A stretch of 64,000 nucleotides of DNA from Akkermansia sp. Lineage in GTDB: Bacteria; Verrucomicrobiota; Verrucomicrobiia; Verrucomicrobiales; Akkermansiaceae. The notes under the pieces were generated by a model. That model was not told the DNA's origin and searched no databases. It saw nothing but the letters and a program-made list of their open reading frames with translations. Of this stretch, positions 43,647 through 51,891 are shown piece by piece (the first letter of the stretch is position 1; each line of letters starts with the position of its first letter). The stretch covers positions 1 to 64,000 of the forward strand of contig JAKSOU010000001.1 of NCBI GenBank assembly GCA_024405435.1, read 5' to 3'. A program made the position numbers and the translations under genes.

Positions 43647-44786
43647 TCAGCCCTGTTTCATGCCGATGCGTGTGAGGCGGCGCCAGACGCCCTCCAGAGG
43701 GCCGTACTTGAAGTGGCCGAGCCACCAGGTGAAGAAGGCGGTCTGCGCGGCGAAGAAGACCAGGCCGATGAGCACGCGGTCCGCCGCGGTGGTGCAGGTT
43801 CCCCAGCCCAGGCCGTACTGGAAGAACAGCAGGGTGAGGATGATGCCCTGCGTGATGTACGCGGTGAGCGTGCAGCGCCCCACGGAGTACAGCGGGCGCA
43901 GGAAGCGCTGCAGGCACGGGCGGTCGTACAGCCACGCCAGCAGCGGAATGAAGCAGCAGACGGTGGCCACCTGGCGCCAGTTCTGCACATAGCCGTGGAA
44001 GCCGCTGAGGGCCTCGGTGTCCGGCAAGGCGGCCTCCACGCACAGCATGGCGGCCATGAAGACGGCGCCCCAGGCGGCGATGCGCGGCAGGTACTGCGCG
44101 CGCGGCTGCTCAAAGATTCGCAGGCGCCCGGTGACGGTGCCGAGCATGAACATGGCGAGCGTGTAGAACAGGCGCCCGGAATCCCACTGGTACTGCGCCT
44201 TCCACACCAGCCACTTGGTGGAGTTGTCGCGCATGGCGTCCCAGAGGGAGGCGGGGTCCACGGCGGGGTCGTGCGGCGGCTCCACCCAGGAGCCCACATA
44301 GCGCTGCACCGCCTCTATCAGCGGCACGGGCTGAACCAGCAGCAGCACGCACGCCAGCAGTATCCACTTGGTGCGCACCTTGTGGTACAGCACCGGCACA
44401 AAGCCCGCCAGCGCGAAAATCATCAGGATGTCCGACCGATAGAACGCGTTGTGGATGACACCGAACAGGAGCAGCAGCACCAGGCGCCAGCAGAAACGCC
44501 CACGGAAGTCGATTCCCTTCGCCTCCGCATGGTCCATCTGGAAGAAGAAGCTCAGCCCGAACAGAAAGGAGAACATCAGGAACCCGTTGCCCAGGAACAC
44601 GTAGTCGAAGAACCACCACGCCACCGAATCCGCCGCGCCGTCACCGTCCACATGCTGCGCGCCGTAGGCCACCACGCAATGCGCAAGCAGAATCAACAGC
44701 AGCGCCGTGGCTCGCACTGCATCTATGCTCTTAATCCTCTGTGACCCGGCCATGAGTTTACCCGGCGGAAGCATACCCTTCCGCAC
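43647..44786 (-). CDS. DUF418 family membrane protein
   Basis: A 379-aa inner-membrane protein with about ten hydrophobic helices. It opens with RIKSIDAVRATALLLILLAHC, the typical DUF418 start, and ends with the DUF418 block (YSVGRCTLTAYITQG...FKYGPLEGVWRRL). Function of the family is unknown; members are suggested transporters. The start is uncertain: GTG 44786 is 8 nt after a -10 box and is chosen on that basis, with ATG 44774 and ATG 44753 as alternatives. Confidence 0.82.
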   Translation of the reverse strand: MRKGMLPPGKLMAGSQRIKSIDAVRATALLLILLAHCVVAYGAQHVDGDGAADSVAWWFFDYVFLGNGFLMFSFLFGLSFFFQMDHAEAKGIDFRGRFCWRLVLLLLFGVIHNAFYRSDILMIFALAGFVPVLYHKVRTKWILLACVLLLVQPVPLIEAVQRYVGSWVEPPHDPAVDPASLWDAMRDNSTKWLVWKAQYQWDSGRLFYTLAMFMLGTVTGRLRIFEQPRAQYLPRIAAWGAVFMAAMLCVEAALPDTEALSGFHGYVQNWRQVATVCCFIPLLAWLYDRPCLQRFLRPLYSVGRCTLTAYITQGIILTLLFFQYGLGWGTCTTAADRVLIGLVFFAAQTAFFTWWLGHFKYGPLEGVWRRLTRIGMKQG

Positions 44787-44794
44787 CGCCGCAC

Positions 44795-44824
44795 AGTCTA
44801 CCCCCGCCCCCGCCCCCTGTACAA
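44795..44824 (-). promoter_or_regulatory. Possible promoter of the DUF418 gene
   Basis: Minus strand: TTGTAC 44824-44819, 18-bp spacer, TAGACT 44800-44795; 8 nt to GTG 44786. Confidence 0.45.
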
Positions 44825-44875
44825 GCACAAAAAGCGCGCTTTGCCGCCCAACTTGTCATTTTTTCAAGTTTGGGG

Positions 44876-44904
44876 TTGAGCCGCGGCGGCTTTGCGGGTA
44901 GAAT
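44876..44904 (+). promoter_or_regulatory. Sigma70-type promoter of the two-component operon, leaderless
   Basis: TTGAGC 44876-44881, 17-bp spacer, TAGAAT 44899-44904; 8 nt to the ATG at 44913. AGGAG just before the ATG is too close for normal ribosome-binding-site spacing. Confidence 0.65.
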
Positions 44905-44912
44905 TCAGGAGT

Positions 44913-45602
44913 ATGCGCCACATTCTGGTAGCAGAGGACGACGAGACCATCCGCCGCGGGCTTCAGGACGCGCTGGAAGGGGCGGGCTACGCCGTGGAAG
45001 CGGCCGCAGACGGCGAGGCGGCGCTGGCCGTGCTGCTCAGCCGCCCTGTGGACCTGGCGCTGCTGGATGTGAACATGCCGGTGGTGAGCGGGTTCAAGCT
45101 GCTCAAGATCATGGCGCGCGAATGCCCCGGCACCCCCAGCATCATCCTCACCGCGCGCGGCGAGGAGGGCGACCGCGTGAAGGGGCTGGAGCTGGGGGCG
45201 GACGACTACGTGGTGAAACCCTTCAGCGTGGCGGAGCTGCTGGCGCGCATTGCCGCCGTGCTGCGCCGCTACCCCGGCAAGGCGCATGCGGCGGCAGGTG
45301 AGCTGACCTTTCCCGGCGGCAGGCTGGACGCAGAAAACCAAACCGCCGTGATGGACAACAGCGCCACCGCCGCGCTCACCGACCGCGAGTTCGCGCTCTT
45401 CCGGTACTTCCTGACCCACCCGGACCGCACCATCTCCCAAGAGGAGCTGCTGCTGCGCGTGTGGGGCATCCAGGGGCAGGCGGAGAAGACCCGCACCGTG
45501 GCGGTCACCCTCACGCGCCTGAAAGAGAAAATCGGCCCGGCGGCCGCCGCACGCTTCGAGAACGTGCGCGGCCGCGGCTACAAGTGGAACACGCAGCCAT
45601 GA
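44913..45602 (+). CDS. OmpR-type response regulator
   Basis: A 229-aa regulator. The receiver domain has the acidic pocket AEDDE, phospho-acceptor Asp52 (LLDVNMP), the Thr in ILTARG and the Lys in VVKPFS. The C-terminal winged helix shows LTDREFALFRYFLTHP and RTVAVTLTRLKEKIG. ATGA overlap couples it to the histidine kinase gene. The target genes are unknown. Confidence 0.95.
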   Translation: MRHILVAEDDETIRRGLQDALEGAGYAVEAAADGEAALAVLLSRPVDLALLDVNMPVVSGFKLLKIMARECPGTPSIILTARGEEGDRVKGLELGADDYVVKPFSVAELLARIAAVLRRYPGKAHAAAGELTFPGGRLDAENQTAVMDNSATAALTDREFALFRYFLTHPDRTISQEELLLRVWGIQGQAEKTRTVAVTLTRLKEKIGPAAAARFENVRGRGYKWNTQP

Positions 45603-47167
45603 AATCCAGGACCTCCCTCGTCATTGCCGTATTCGCCCTGCTCACGCTCTTCGGCGCGTGCTGGCAGGCGTGGGAGGCCTCGCGGCTGGATTCCCGCCTG
45701 CGCGCCATCGACGAGCAGAGCCAGATTGAACGGCTGATGGAGCTTTCCACGGAGCGCATCTGCGCGGCGGCATCCGAACTGCTGGCGGCGGAGCGCGCCA
45801 AGCTCGGCAAGGCTCCGGATTTGGCACGTCTGGACTACCCCATGCCGTCAGGCGGCAAGGAAGACTACGTGAAAGGCTACTTCCTGCTCACGCCGGATTC
45901 CCTGCGCGTGCCGCAGGGCGAGACCGCCTTTGAAAAGGCGCTCACGGAAAACGCCACGCTCATCGACACCATCCGCCGCAAAGCCTTCAACCCCGCCGCC
46001 CCCGTGCTCAACCCCAACGAGGCCGACAGGGTGAACACCGCCACGCAGGACGGCGTGTTCGCCGTGTTCGAGGCGAACGAGACCGACCCCGCCGCCCCGC
46101 TGGCCGCCAAGGGCGAGCCCTCCACCTTCTTTGCATGGAATTATCTTGATGACGTGGTGTACATGCGCCGCATCCCCACCACACACGGCACCGCCGCGGA
46201 GGGTGTGGTGATGGACGCCGCCAAACTGGCGGAGCGCCTGCTGCCGCTGGCGGAGCCGGGGCTCAGGGAGGCGGAAATCTCCCACCCCAACCGCTACGAG
46301 AGCGCCAACCTCGCCCCCCTGCCCCTTGTGCTGCGCCCCGGCAAAGCCGTGGACATCCCCAACACGGAGGCCCGCCACGATGCCGTGCAGCGCACCGTGC
46401 GCGCCGCCTGGTTCACCACCCTGCTCACCATCGGCATCCTCTTTGCCATCCTGGCCGTCTACGCCCGCCTGGAGCGCCGCCGCAGCGACTTCGTCTCCGC
46501 CGTCACGCACGAACTGCGCACCCCCCTCACCTCTTTCCAGATGATGACGGAGATGCTGGCCAACGGCCTGGTGCCCGCAGACAAGGTGGACGAGTACCAC
46601 GACAATCTGCACCGCGAAAGCAAGCGCCTGGCCCACTTGGTGGAAAACGTGCTCTCCTTCGCGCGGCTCACCCGCGGCAAGGTGCGAGGCAGGCAGGACG
46701 CCGGCCCCTGCCGCCAGCTGCTCTCCGGCGTGTTCGAGAAGACCGCGCAACGCCTGCGCGCCGCGGGGTTCAAGGTCACCGTCACCCAGGATGCCCGCAC
46801 GGAGCTGCTCTCCCTGCGCACGGACCTCCTCTCCCTGGAGCAAATCCTCACCAACCTGGCTGACAACGCCGTGAAGTACGCCGGCGGCGTGAACACCCCC
46901 GCCGTCACCGTCTCCACCATGCGCTCCCACCGCAGCCTGCAGGTGCGCTTTGCGGACAACGGCCCCGGCATGCAGGAGGAAATCCGCAAGCGCCTTTTCA
47001 AACCCTTCTCCCGCTCCGCCCATGCGGATAAAAACCGCAAGCCCGGCATAGGCCTCGGGCTTGCGCTCTCGCGCGATATCGCGCGCTCCATCGGGGGCGA
47101 TCTTTCCCTAGAGAAATCAACGCCGCAGGGCACCACCTTTATCCTCACCCTGCCCCTCGGCGAATAG
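45599..47167 (+). CDS. Sensor histidine kinase
   Basis: A 522-aa membrane kinase. Two membrane segments (about residues 6-24 and 266-288) enclose a periplasmic sensor domain of about 240 residues with no recognised fold. The HisKA domain has His304 in VTHELRTPL, and the ATPase domain has LADNAVKYA, DNGPGM and GIGLGLALS. It pairs with the OmpR-type regulator upstream; the signal sensed is not known. Confidence 0.94.
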   Translation: MKSRTSLVIAVFALLTLFGACWQAWEASRLDSRLRAIDEQSQIERLMELSTERICAAASELLAAERAKLGKAPDLARLDYPMPSGGKEDYVKGYFLLTPDSLRVPQGETAFEKALTENATLIDTIRRKAFNPAAPVLNPNEADRVNTATQDGVFAVFEANETDPAAPLAAKGEPSTFFAWNYLDDVVYMRRIPTTHGTAAEGVVMDAAKLAERLLPLAEPGLREAEISHPNRYESANLAPLPLVLRPGKAVDIPNTEARHDAVQRTVRAAWFTTLLTIGILFAILAVYARLERRRSDFVSAVTHELRTPLTSFQMMTEMLANGLVPADKVDEYHDNLHRESKRLAHLVENVLSFARLTRGKVRGRQDAGPCRQLLSGVFEKTAQRLRAAGFKVTVTQDARTELLSLRTDLLSLEQILTNLADNAVKYAGGVNTPAVTVSTMRSHRSLQVRFADNGPGMQEEIRKRLFKPFSRSAHADKNRKPGIGLGLALSRDIARSIGGDLSLEKSTPQGTTFILTLPLGE

Positions 47168-47209
47168 GTGTACCCGGGGCGGGCACCCCATGCGGGTTCT
47201 CCCGCACCC

Positions 47210-47238
47210 TTGGCAAATGAGCACCCGGCCGCTTTACT
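47210..47238 (+). promoter_or_regulatory. Sigma70-type promoter of the phage-like cassette, leaderless
   Basis: TTGGCA 47210-47215, 17-bp spacer, TTTACT 47233-47238; 9 nt to the ATG at 47248. Confidence 0.5.
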
Positions 47239-47247
47239 GGCTGGGTT

Positions 47248-48714
47248 ATGACCTACACGCTCATTCCCAATATATGGTACACCATCACGCCGGAAACGGA
47301 CTGTGATATCGAAACGCCCAACGGCATCTCCATCCACCTGCCCGCAGGCATCCAATACTTCCACTTTGCCGACAGCGTCTCCATCGACATCTCCGGCACG
47401 GCAACCGTCACCCAGAACCCACCGCTTTTTAAGCCGGCCTCCGCGTCTGCGTTAGGCGGGGGCTTCATTGAATCCAACCTGAACGTTGGCCACGGTGCTG
47501 CGGATGCGGTGGCCGCCGTGTGCACACTCACGCTGGGCGACCTTGCCACGGGCGGCACGCTGGCCGATTCCAACGGGCAAAGCGTGGAGCTGGAGAACCC
47601 GCACACGTATGCCATGGGCTATGCTTCGTTCCGCGATGCCGCCGAGGCTTGCACTCTCACGATTGGCGAGTGGAGCAAGGCTTGGGAGGCTGCCCCCGCC
47701 GCTAGGGCTGCGGGCTGGCTTCAACTGGCGGCCGGCGCGGGCACGTTCATTGTCAACGGCGTGATTGTCAGCAATCCCGAGGACTATTCGGACGTGGAGG
47801 CATGGAACGATATTCTAGAGCCTTGCGGCGTGTTCTGCACGGATGAATCCATTGAGACTGGCTCTCCGAAGATTAACATTGCTGCGATTGAGTACGGCGA
47901 GGCGGGCAACTCGATTACGCTGGAAGCAGTGGGAGAGAATTTCTCCGTTTCAGGCCCGACGCTTGCCGGCGGCAAGGACGCCCGCACCCCGCGCGATGTG
48001 TACAACGACATTCTGGAGGACGCGGATTGCCCTGTGGATGTGACGCTGGACGCGGACGAGCTGGGGTTGGGTTTCACGGCCAGGGAGTACGGTGTGAACG
48101 ATGCCATCAGCGCGGTGGGCGAGATGTTCGCAAATTGGAGCGGCATGGGCGGCGGGCATGGGGATTACACCGTGGCAGAGCTCATTTCTGCCATCGAGGG
48201 CGAGTTTGACGATATCTCGCCCACTGCGGGCGAGACGGAGGGAACCATTGTCCTGACCGCGGACACGGCGGGGGCGGCGGCCAACTCCATCACCTACACC
48301 GCCACGGGCTGCTTTGGCGGCGGCACCGTGAAACAGGGCTCCACCACGCGCGGCAAGAACGCCGTGGCGCAGACGGATTACGGGATTATCCTGAACGGCG
48401 GCGCGCCGCACGCGTTGGATGTGGAGAAGCCGTTGAAGAACGGCTTGGCGTACATTGTGGCGGCGGACGATGCCGCAGAGGGCACCGACCTTTCCGCGCT
48501 GGAGGTGGAGCCGTATGCAACCGCGGAGCTGTGGATTGACTACACGGCGGGCAGCGTGGACCTGCCTGCGTGGGTGTGGCCGGACGGCGGTGCCCCCTCC
48601 GGCTGGACATGCACGGCGGGCAAGGTTCACCGCTTCTGCATTGTGCTGCGCAACGACGGCGCGGCCACGCTGGCCGCCGTGAATTACGACTACGAGTTCA
48701 CTCCTGCGCTATGA
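47248..48714 (+). CDS. Phage structural/tail-like protein
   Basis: A 488-aa beta-rich, acidic protein without a signal peptide. Two internal segments are alike: EYGEAGNSITLEAVGENFSVSG (about residue 213) and TAGAAANSITYTATGCFGGG (about 343), each ending in a G-K-x-A phrase. The N terminus (YTLIPNIWYTITPETDCDIETP) and the C-terminal sandwich (WVWPDGGAP...DYEF) look like phage tail or baseplate decoration. I do not recognise the family. It opens a three-gene cassette coupled by ATGA overlaps. Confidence 0.55.
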   Translation: MTYTLIPNIWYTITPETDCDIETPNGISIHLPAGIQYFHFADSVSIDISGTATVTQNPPLFKPASASALGGGFIESNLNVGHGAADAVAAVCTLTLGDLATGGTLADSNGQSVELENPHTYAMGYASFRDAAEACTLTIGEWSKAWEAAPAARAAGWLQLAAGAGTFIVNGVIVSNPEDYSDVEAWNDILEPCGVFCTDESIETGSPKINIAAIEYGEAGNSITLEAVGENFSVSGPTLAGGKDARTPRDVYNDILEDADCPVDVTLDADELGLGFTAREYGVNDAISAVGEMFANWSGMGGGHGDYTVAELISAIEGEFDDISPTAGETEGTIVLTADTAGAAANSITYTATGCFGGGTVKQGSTTRGKNAVAQTDYGIILNGGAPHALDVEKPLKNGLAYIVAADDAAEGTDLSALEVEPYATAELWIDYTAGSVDLPAWVWPDGGAPSGWTCTAGKVHRFCIVLRNDGAATLAAVNYDYEFTPAL

Positions 48715-49316
48715 GCATTCCCAACAAGTTCAGGCCTGTGTGCGGTTTGGCGGCGGTTGAGCTGGCGGACGAGCTGGTCTACGGGCCCGATAAATTCCTG
48801 GACTTCACAGAGCTGCTGCCTGTGACGGGGGTGGAGGTTGTGTTGTCGCGGTTCGCAGCCGGAACATCGATTGCCAATGTTAATATCGTCTATGTCTTCA
48901 CCTTAACCATGGGCGGCGGCAGCATACTTATTACAAAGTATTCGCTGCCGAGCGGCAATTCATCGCGCAATTATATAGGATTCCCATGGTCGAGTGCGCG
49001 CTGGCTCGGCACGGGCAATCGTGGAGAGCGTCTTCCGGAAACTTTTTCTGTTACGGTTGAGAACGGTTTGTGGACGGTGACCAACCCGTATGGCGATGTG
49101 GCTGCCGAACAAGAGCCGGCACCCATGGCGCAGACCAGATTGAGAGTCGGTAGATGTGTATACAGTGAACCGTCGCCCACTCCATCCTGGCAGATAGGCA
49201 TTGCCGGCGTGACTCTGGCACGCGATGGGGTGCGGTATGAATTTTTGCCGCGCGCGGACCAGACAGGCGTGTATTGCGCCGCTCTCAAAAAGAACATTAG
49301 GCTTAGCACAATATGA
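48711..49316 (+). CDS. Phage tail-like protein of unknown function
   Basis: A 201-aa protein starting MSIPNKFRPVCGLAAVE. It looks like a beta-rich domain of the concanavalin or jelly-roll type (VFTLTMGGGSILITKYSL, ETFSVTVENGLWTVTNP). Base composition is lower in GC in the middle (around 48860-49060) than neighbouring genes, a sign of exchange. It overlaps both neighbours by 4 nt. Probable tail tip or fibre component by context only. Confidence 0.5.
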   Translation: MSIPNKFRPVCGLAAVELADELVYGPDKFLDFTELLPVTGVEVVLSRFAAGTSIANVNIVYVFTLTMGGGSILITKYSLPSGNSSRNYIGFPWSSARWLGTGNRGERLPETFSVTVENGLWTVTNPYGDVAAEQEPAPMAQTRLRVGRCVYSEPSPTPSWQIGIAGVTLARDGVRYEFLPRADQTGVYCAALKKNIRLSTI

Positions 49317-49846
49317 AGACATACGCGAAACTGGAAGACGGTGCGCTCCGCATGATGGGGCGCGTGCCGAATGTAATCAACCCCACGGAGGTGCAGGTGG
49401 CGGGCTACGCAGCCGCGCACGGGTTCAAGGAGCTCATCACCACGCCGCAGCCCGGCAGGTACTGGAGGCGGGATGATTATGTGGAGACTCCCAACGGAAT
49501 TTATGAAGTTTGGACTACACAGGAGCTGGCAGATGCAAAAACAGATGCGCTGGAGCGCGTTCAACGTGCGCTGGACAGCGTACTGGATGCCCGCGCCACG
49601 ATACCATGTGCGGGCTTCCCTGCGGGCATTGTGTACGACCGCAATGCGCTTATCAACGCGGGCGGACTGGCGGCGGGGGTCACATTCATTGATGCCGCGG
49701 ACGGCATCCACACGCTCACCGCGCAGGATGTGGCCGCCATCACCGCCGCACTCAAGGAATACAGGCAGGGCCTGTACGCCACCGCCACGCTGCGGCGCGC
49801 CGCCATAGCCGCCGCTGAGGACGTGGACGAGCTGCCGCAGGAGTGA
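49313..49846 (+). CDS. Phage tail-associated protein (DUF4376-like)
   Basis: A 177-aa protein. The N-terminal part (MKTYAKLEDGALRMMGRVP...PGRYWRRDDYVETPNGIYEVW) resembles the small proteins next to phage tail fibres. The helical C-terminal half (DRNALINAGG, TLTAQDVAAITAALKEYRQGLYATATLRRAAIAAA) resembles DUF4376-type segments. The last gene of the cassette, followed by a strong terminator. No capsid, terminase or integrase gene is nearby. Confidence 0.5.
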   Translation: MKTYAKLEDGALRMMGRVPNVINPTEVQVAGYAAAHGFKELITTPQPGRYWRRDDYVETPNGIYEVWTTQELADAKTDALERVQRALDSVLDARATIPCAGFPAGIVYDRNALINAGGLAAGVTFIDAADGIHTLTAQDVAAITAALKEYRQGLYATATLRRAAIAAAEDVDELPQE

Positions 49847-49880
49847 CAATTCACTGCGCAATTTACGGCATGCCGCCCCG

Positions 49881-49915
49881 CGCCGCCTGTTCAGGCTTGA
49901 ACAGGCGGCGCTTTT
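49881..49915 (+). terminator. Terminator of the phage-like cassette
   Basis: Perfect 13-bp stem CGCCGCCTGTTCA/TGAACAGGCGGCG with a 4-nt loop and CTTTT after. Its right arm contains most of the -35 box of the rfbB promoter. Confidence 0.85.
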
Positions 49916-49925
49916 GTGGTATACT
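49897..49925 (+). promoter_or_regulatory. Promoter of the rfb operon, overlapping the terminator
   Basis: TTGAAC 49897-49902, 17-bp spacer, TATACT 49920-49925; 16 nt to the ATG at 49942. ACGCGT is repeated in the short leader. Confidence 0.7.
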
Positions 49926-49941
49926 ATTACGCGTCACGCGT

Positions 49942-51000
49942 ATGAAACGTTCCATCCTCATTACCGGCGGTGCAGGCTTTATCGGCTCCCATGTGGTGCG
50001 GCTCTTTGTCACAAAGTACCCGGATTACCATATCATCAACCTGGACAAGCTCACCTACGCCGGCAACCTGGCAAACCTGAAAGATATCGAGGATGCCCCC
50101 AACTACACCTTTGTGCGGGCGGACATCTGCGATTTCGACACCGTCTGCTCCCTGTTCGAGCAATACGCCATAGACGGAGTGATCCACCTGGCGGCGGAAT
50201 CCCACGTGGACCGCTCCATCAAAGACCCCTTCACCTTCGCCCGCACCAATGTGCTGGGCACGCTCTCCCTCCTGCAGGCGGCCAAGCACCACTGGAACGG
50301 CAACTGGCAGGGCAAGCGCTTCTACCACATCTCCACGGACGAGGTGTACGGCGCCCTGCAGTTCGACGGCTCGCTCTTCCACGAGACCACCAAGTACGAC
50401 CCCCACAGCCCGTACAGCGCCTCCAAGGCCTCCAGCGACCACTTCGTGCGCGCCTTCCACGACACGTACGGCATGCCCGCCCTGGTGACCAACTGCTCCA
50501 ACAACTACGGCCCGTACCAGTTCCCGGAGAAGCTCATCCCGCTTTTCATCAACAACATCCGCCACGGCAAGCCCCTGCCCGTCTACGGCAAGGGCGAGAA
50601 CGTGCGAGACTGGCTCTACGTGGTGGACCACGCCCGCGCCATCGACACCATCTTCCACAACGGCAAGGACGGCGAGACCTACAACATCGGCGGCTTCAAC
50701 GAGTGGAAGAACATCGACATCGTGAAGGTGCTCATCAAGACGGTGGACCGCCTGCTGGGCAACGCCCCCGGCACCAGCGACCACCTCATCACCTACGTGA
50801 CGGACCGCCCCGGGCACGACCTGCGCTACGCCATCGACTCCACCAAGCTCAAGACGGAGCTGGGCTGGGAGCCCTCCCTGCAGTTCGAGGAAGGCATAGA
50901 GAAAACCGTGCGCTGGTACCTGGACCACCATGAGTGGATGGACAACATCACCTCCGGCGAGTACGAGAAGTACTACGACGACATGTACAAAAACAGATAA
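49942..51000 (+). CDS. rfbB: dTDP-glucose 4,6-dehydratase
   Basis: Converts dTDP-glucose to dTDP-4-keto-6-deoxyglucose. The 352-aa product has the NAD-binding motif GGAGFIGSH, HLAAESHVDRSI, STDEVYG and the catalytic YSASK. Length fits RmlB/RfbB. It is first in an operon with rfbA and an aminotransferase; no rfbC or rfbD follows, which argues against a rhamnose pathway here. Confidence 0.95.
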   Translation: MKRSILITGGAGFIGSHVVRLFVTKYPDYHIINLDKLTYAGNLANLKDIEDAPNYTFVRADICDFDTVCSLFEQYAIDGVIHLAAESHVDRSIKDPFTFARTNVLGTLSLLQAAKHHWNGNWQGKRFYHISTDEVYGALQFDGSLFHETTKYDPHSPYSASKASSDHFVRAFHDTYGMPALVTNCSNNYGPYQFPEKLIPLFINNIRHGKPLPVYGKGENVRDWLYVVDHARAIDTIFHNGKDGETYNIGGFNEWKNIDIVKVLIKTVDRLLGNAPGTSDHLITYVTDRPGHDLRYAIDSTKLKTELGWEPSLQFEEGIEKTVRWYLDHHEWMDNITSGEYEKYYDDMYKNR

Positions 51001-51015
51001 CCACACAACACCACC

Positions 51016-51876
51016 ATGAAAGGAATCGTACTGGCAGGCGGCAGCGGCACGCGCCTGAACCCGCTCACGGGCTCCGTGAGCAAGCAGATGCTGCCCATCT
51101 ATGACAAGCCCATGATCTACTACCCCATCAGCATCCTCATGCTGGCGGGGATTCGGGACATCCTCATCATCTCCACCCCGCGGGACCTGCCGCGGTTTAA
51201 GGAACTGATGGGAGACGGCTCGCGCTTCGGCGTGCACTTCACCTACGCGGAGCAGCCGAAACCCGAGGGCCTGGCGCAGGCCTTCATCATCGGCGCGGAT
51301 TTCATCGGGAATGATTCCGTGGCCATGGTGCTGGGAGACAACGTCTTCTACGGTGCCGGGCTTTCCGGCCGCCTGCAGCGCGTGTGCCGGGAGCTGGACG
51401 GCTCCACCATCTTCGGCAAGAAGGTGCCGGACCCGGAGCGCTTCGGCATCGTGGAGCTGGACGCCACAGGCAAGGCCGTCTCCATTGAGGAAAAGCCCGC
51501 CCACCCGCGCGGCAACGTTGCCGCCACCGGGCTGTACTTCTTCGACAACGACGTGGTGCGCATCGCCAAGGCCGTGAAGCCCAGCGCGCGCGGCGAGCTG
51601 GAAATCACCAGCGTGCTGGAGGACTACCTGAAGCGCGGCAAGCTGCACGTGGAGGTGATGACCCGCGGCTACACGTGGCTTGACACCGGCACGTTCGACA
51701 GCCTGCTGGAGGCCGCGGAAATGGTGCACACCCTGCAGAAGCACCAGGGCTTCATGATCGCCTGCCTGGAGGAGATCGCCTTCAACCATGGCTGGATCAA
51801 CCGGGAGCAGCTGCAGGCCGCGGCGGAATCCCTGCGCAACGGCTACGGCCAGTACCTCAAACAACTCCTCAACTGA
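51016..51876 (+). CDS. rfbA: Glucose-1-phosphate thymidylyltransferase
   Basis: Makes dTDP-glucose from dTTP and glucose 1-phosphate. The 286-aa product has the nucleotide motif [34 protein letters not shown] and [10 protein letters not shown]. Length is typical of RmlA/RfbA. It lies 15 nt after rfbB. Confidence 0.96.
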   Translation: MKGIVLAGGSGTRLNPLTGSVSKQMLPIYDKPMIYYPISILMLAGIRDILIISTPRDLPRFKELMGDGSRFGVHFTYAEQPKPEGLAQAFIIGADFIGNDSVAMVLGDNVFYGAGLSGRLQRVCRELDGSTIFGKKVPDPERFGIVELDATGKAVSIEEKPAHPRGNVAATGLYFFDNDVVRIAKAVKPSARGELEITSVLEDYLKRGKLHVEVMTRGYTWLDTGTFDSLLEAAEMVHTLQKHQGFMIACLEEIAFNHGWINREQLQAAAESLRNGYGQYLKQLLN

Positions 51877-51891
51877 TTTCCCCCACCTGCC

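Noticed and set aside
47248-49846. Complete prophage
   Set aside because: Only three tail-like genes are present, flanked by a two-component system and rfb genes; no integrase, capsid, terminase or att repeats.
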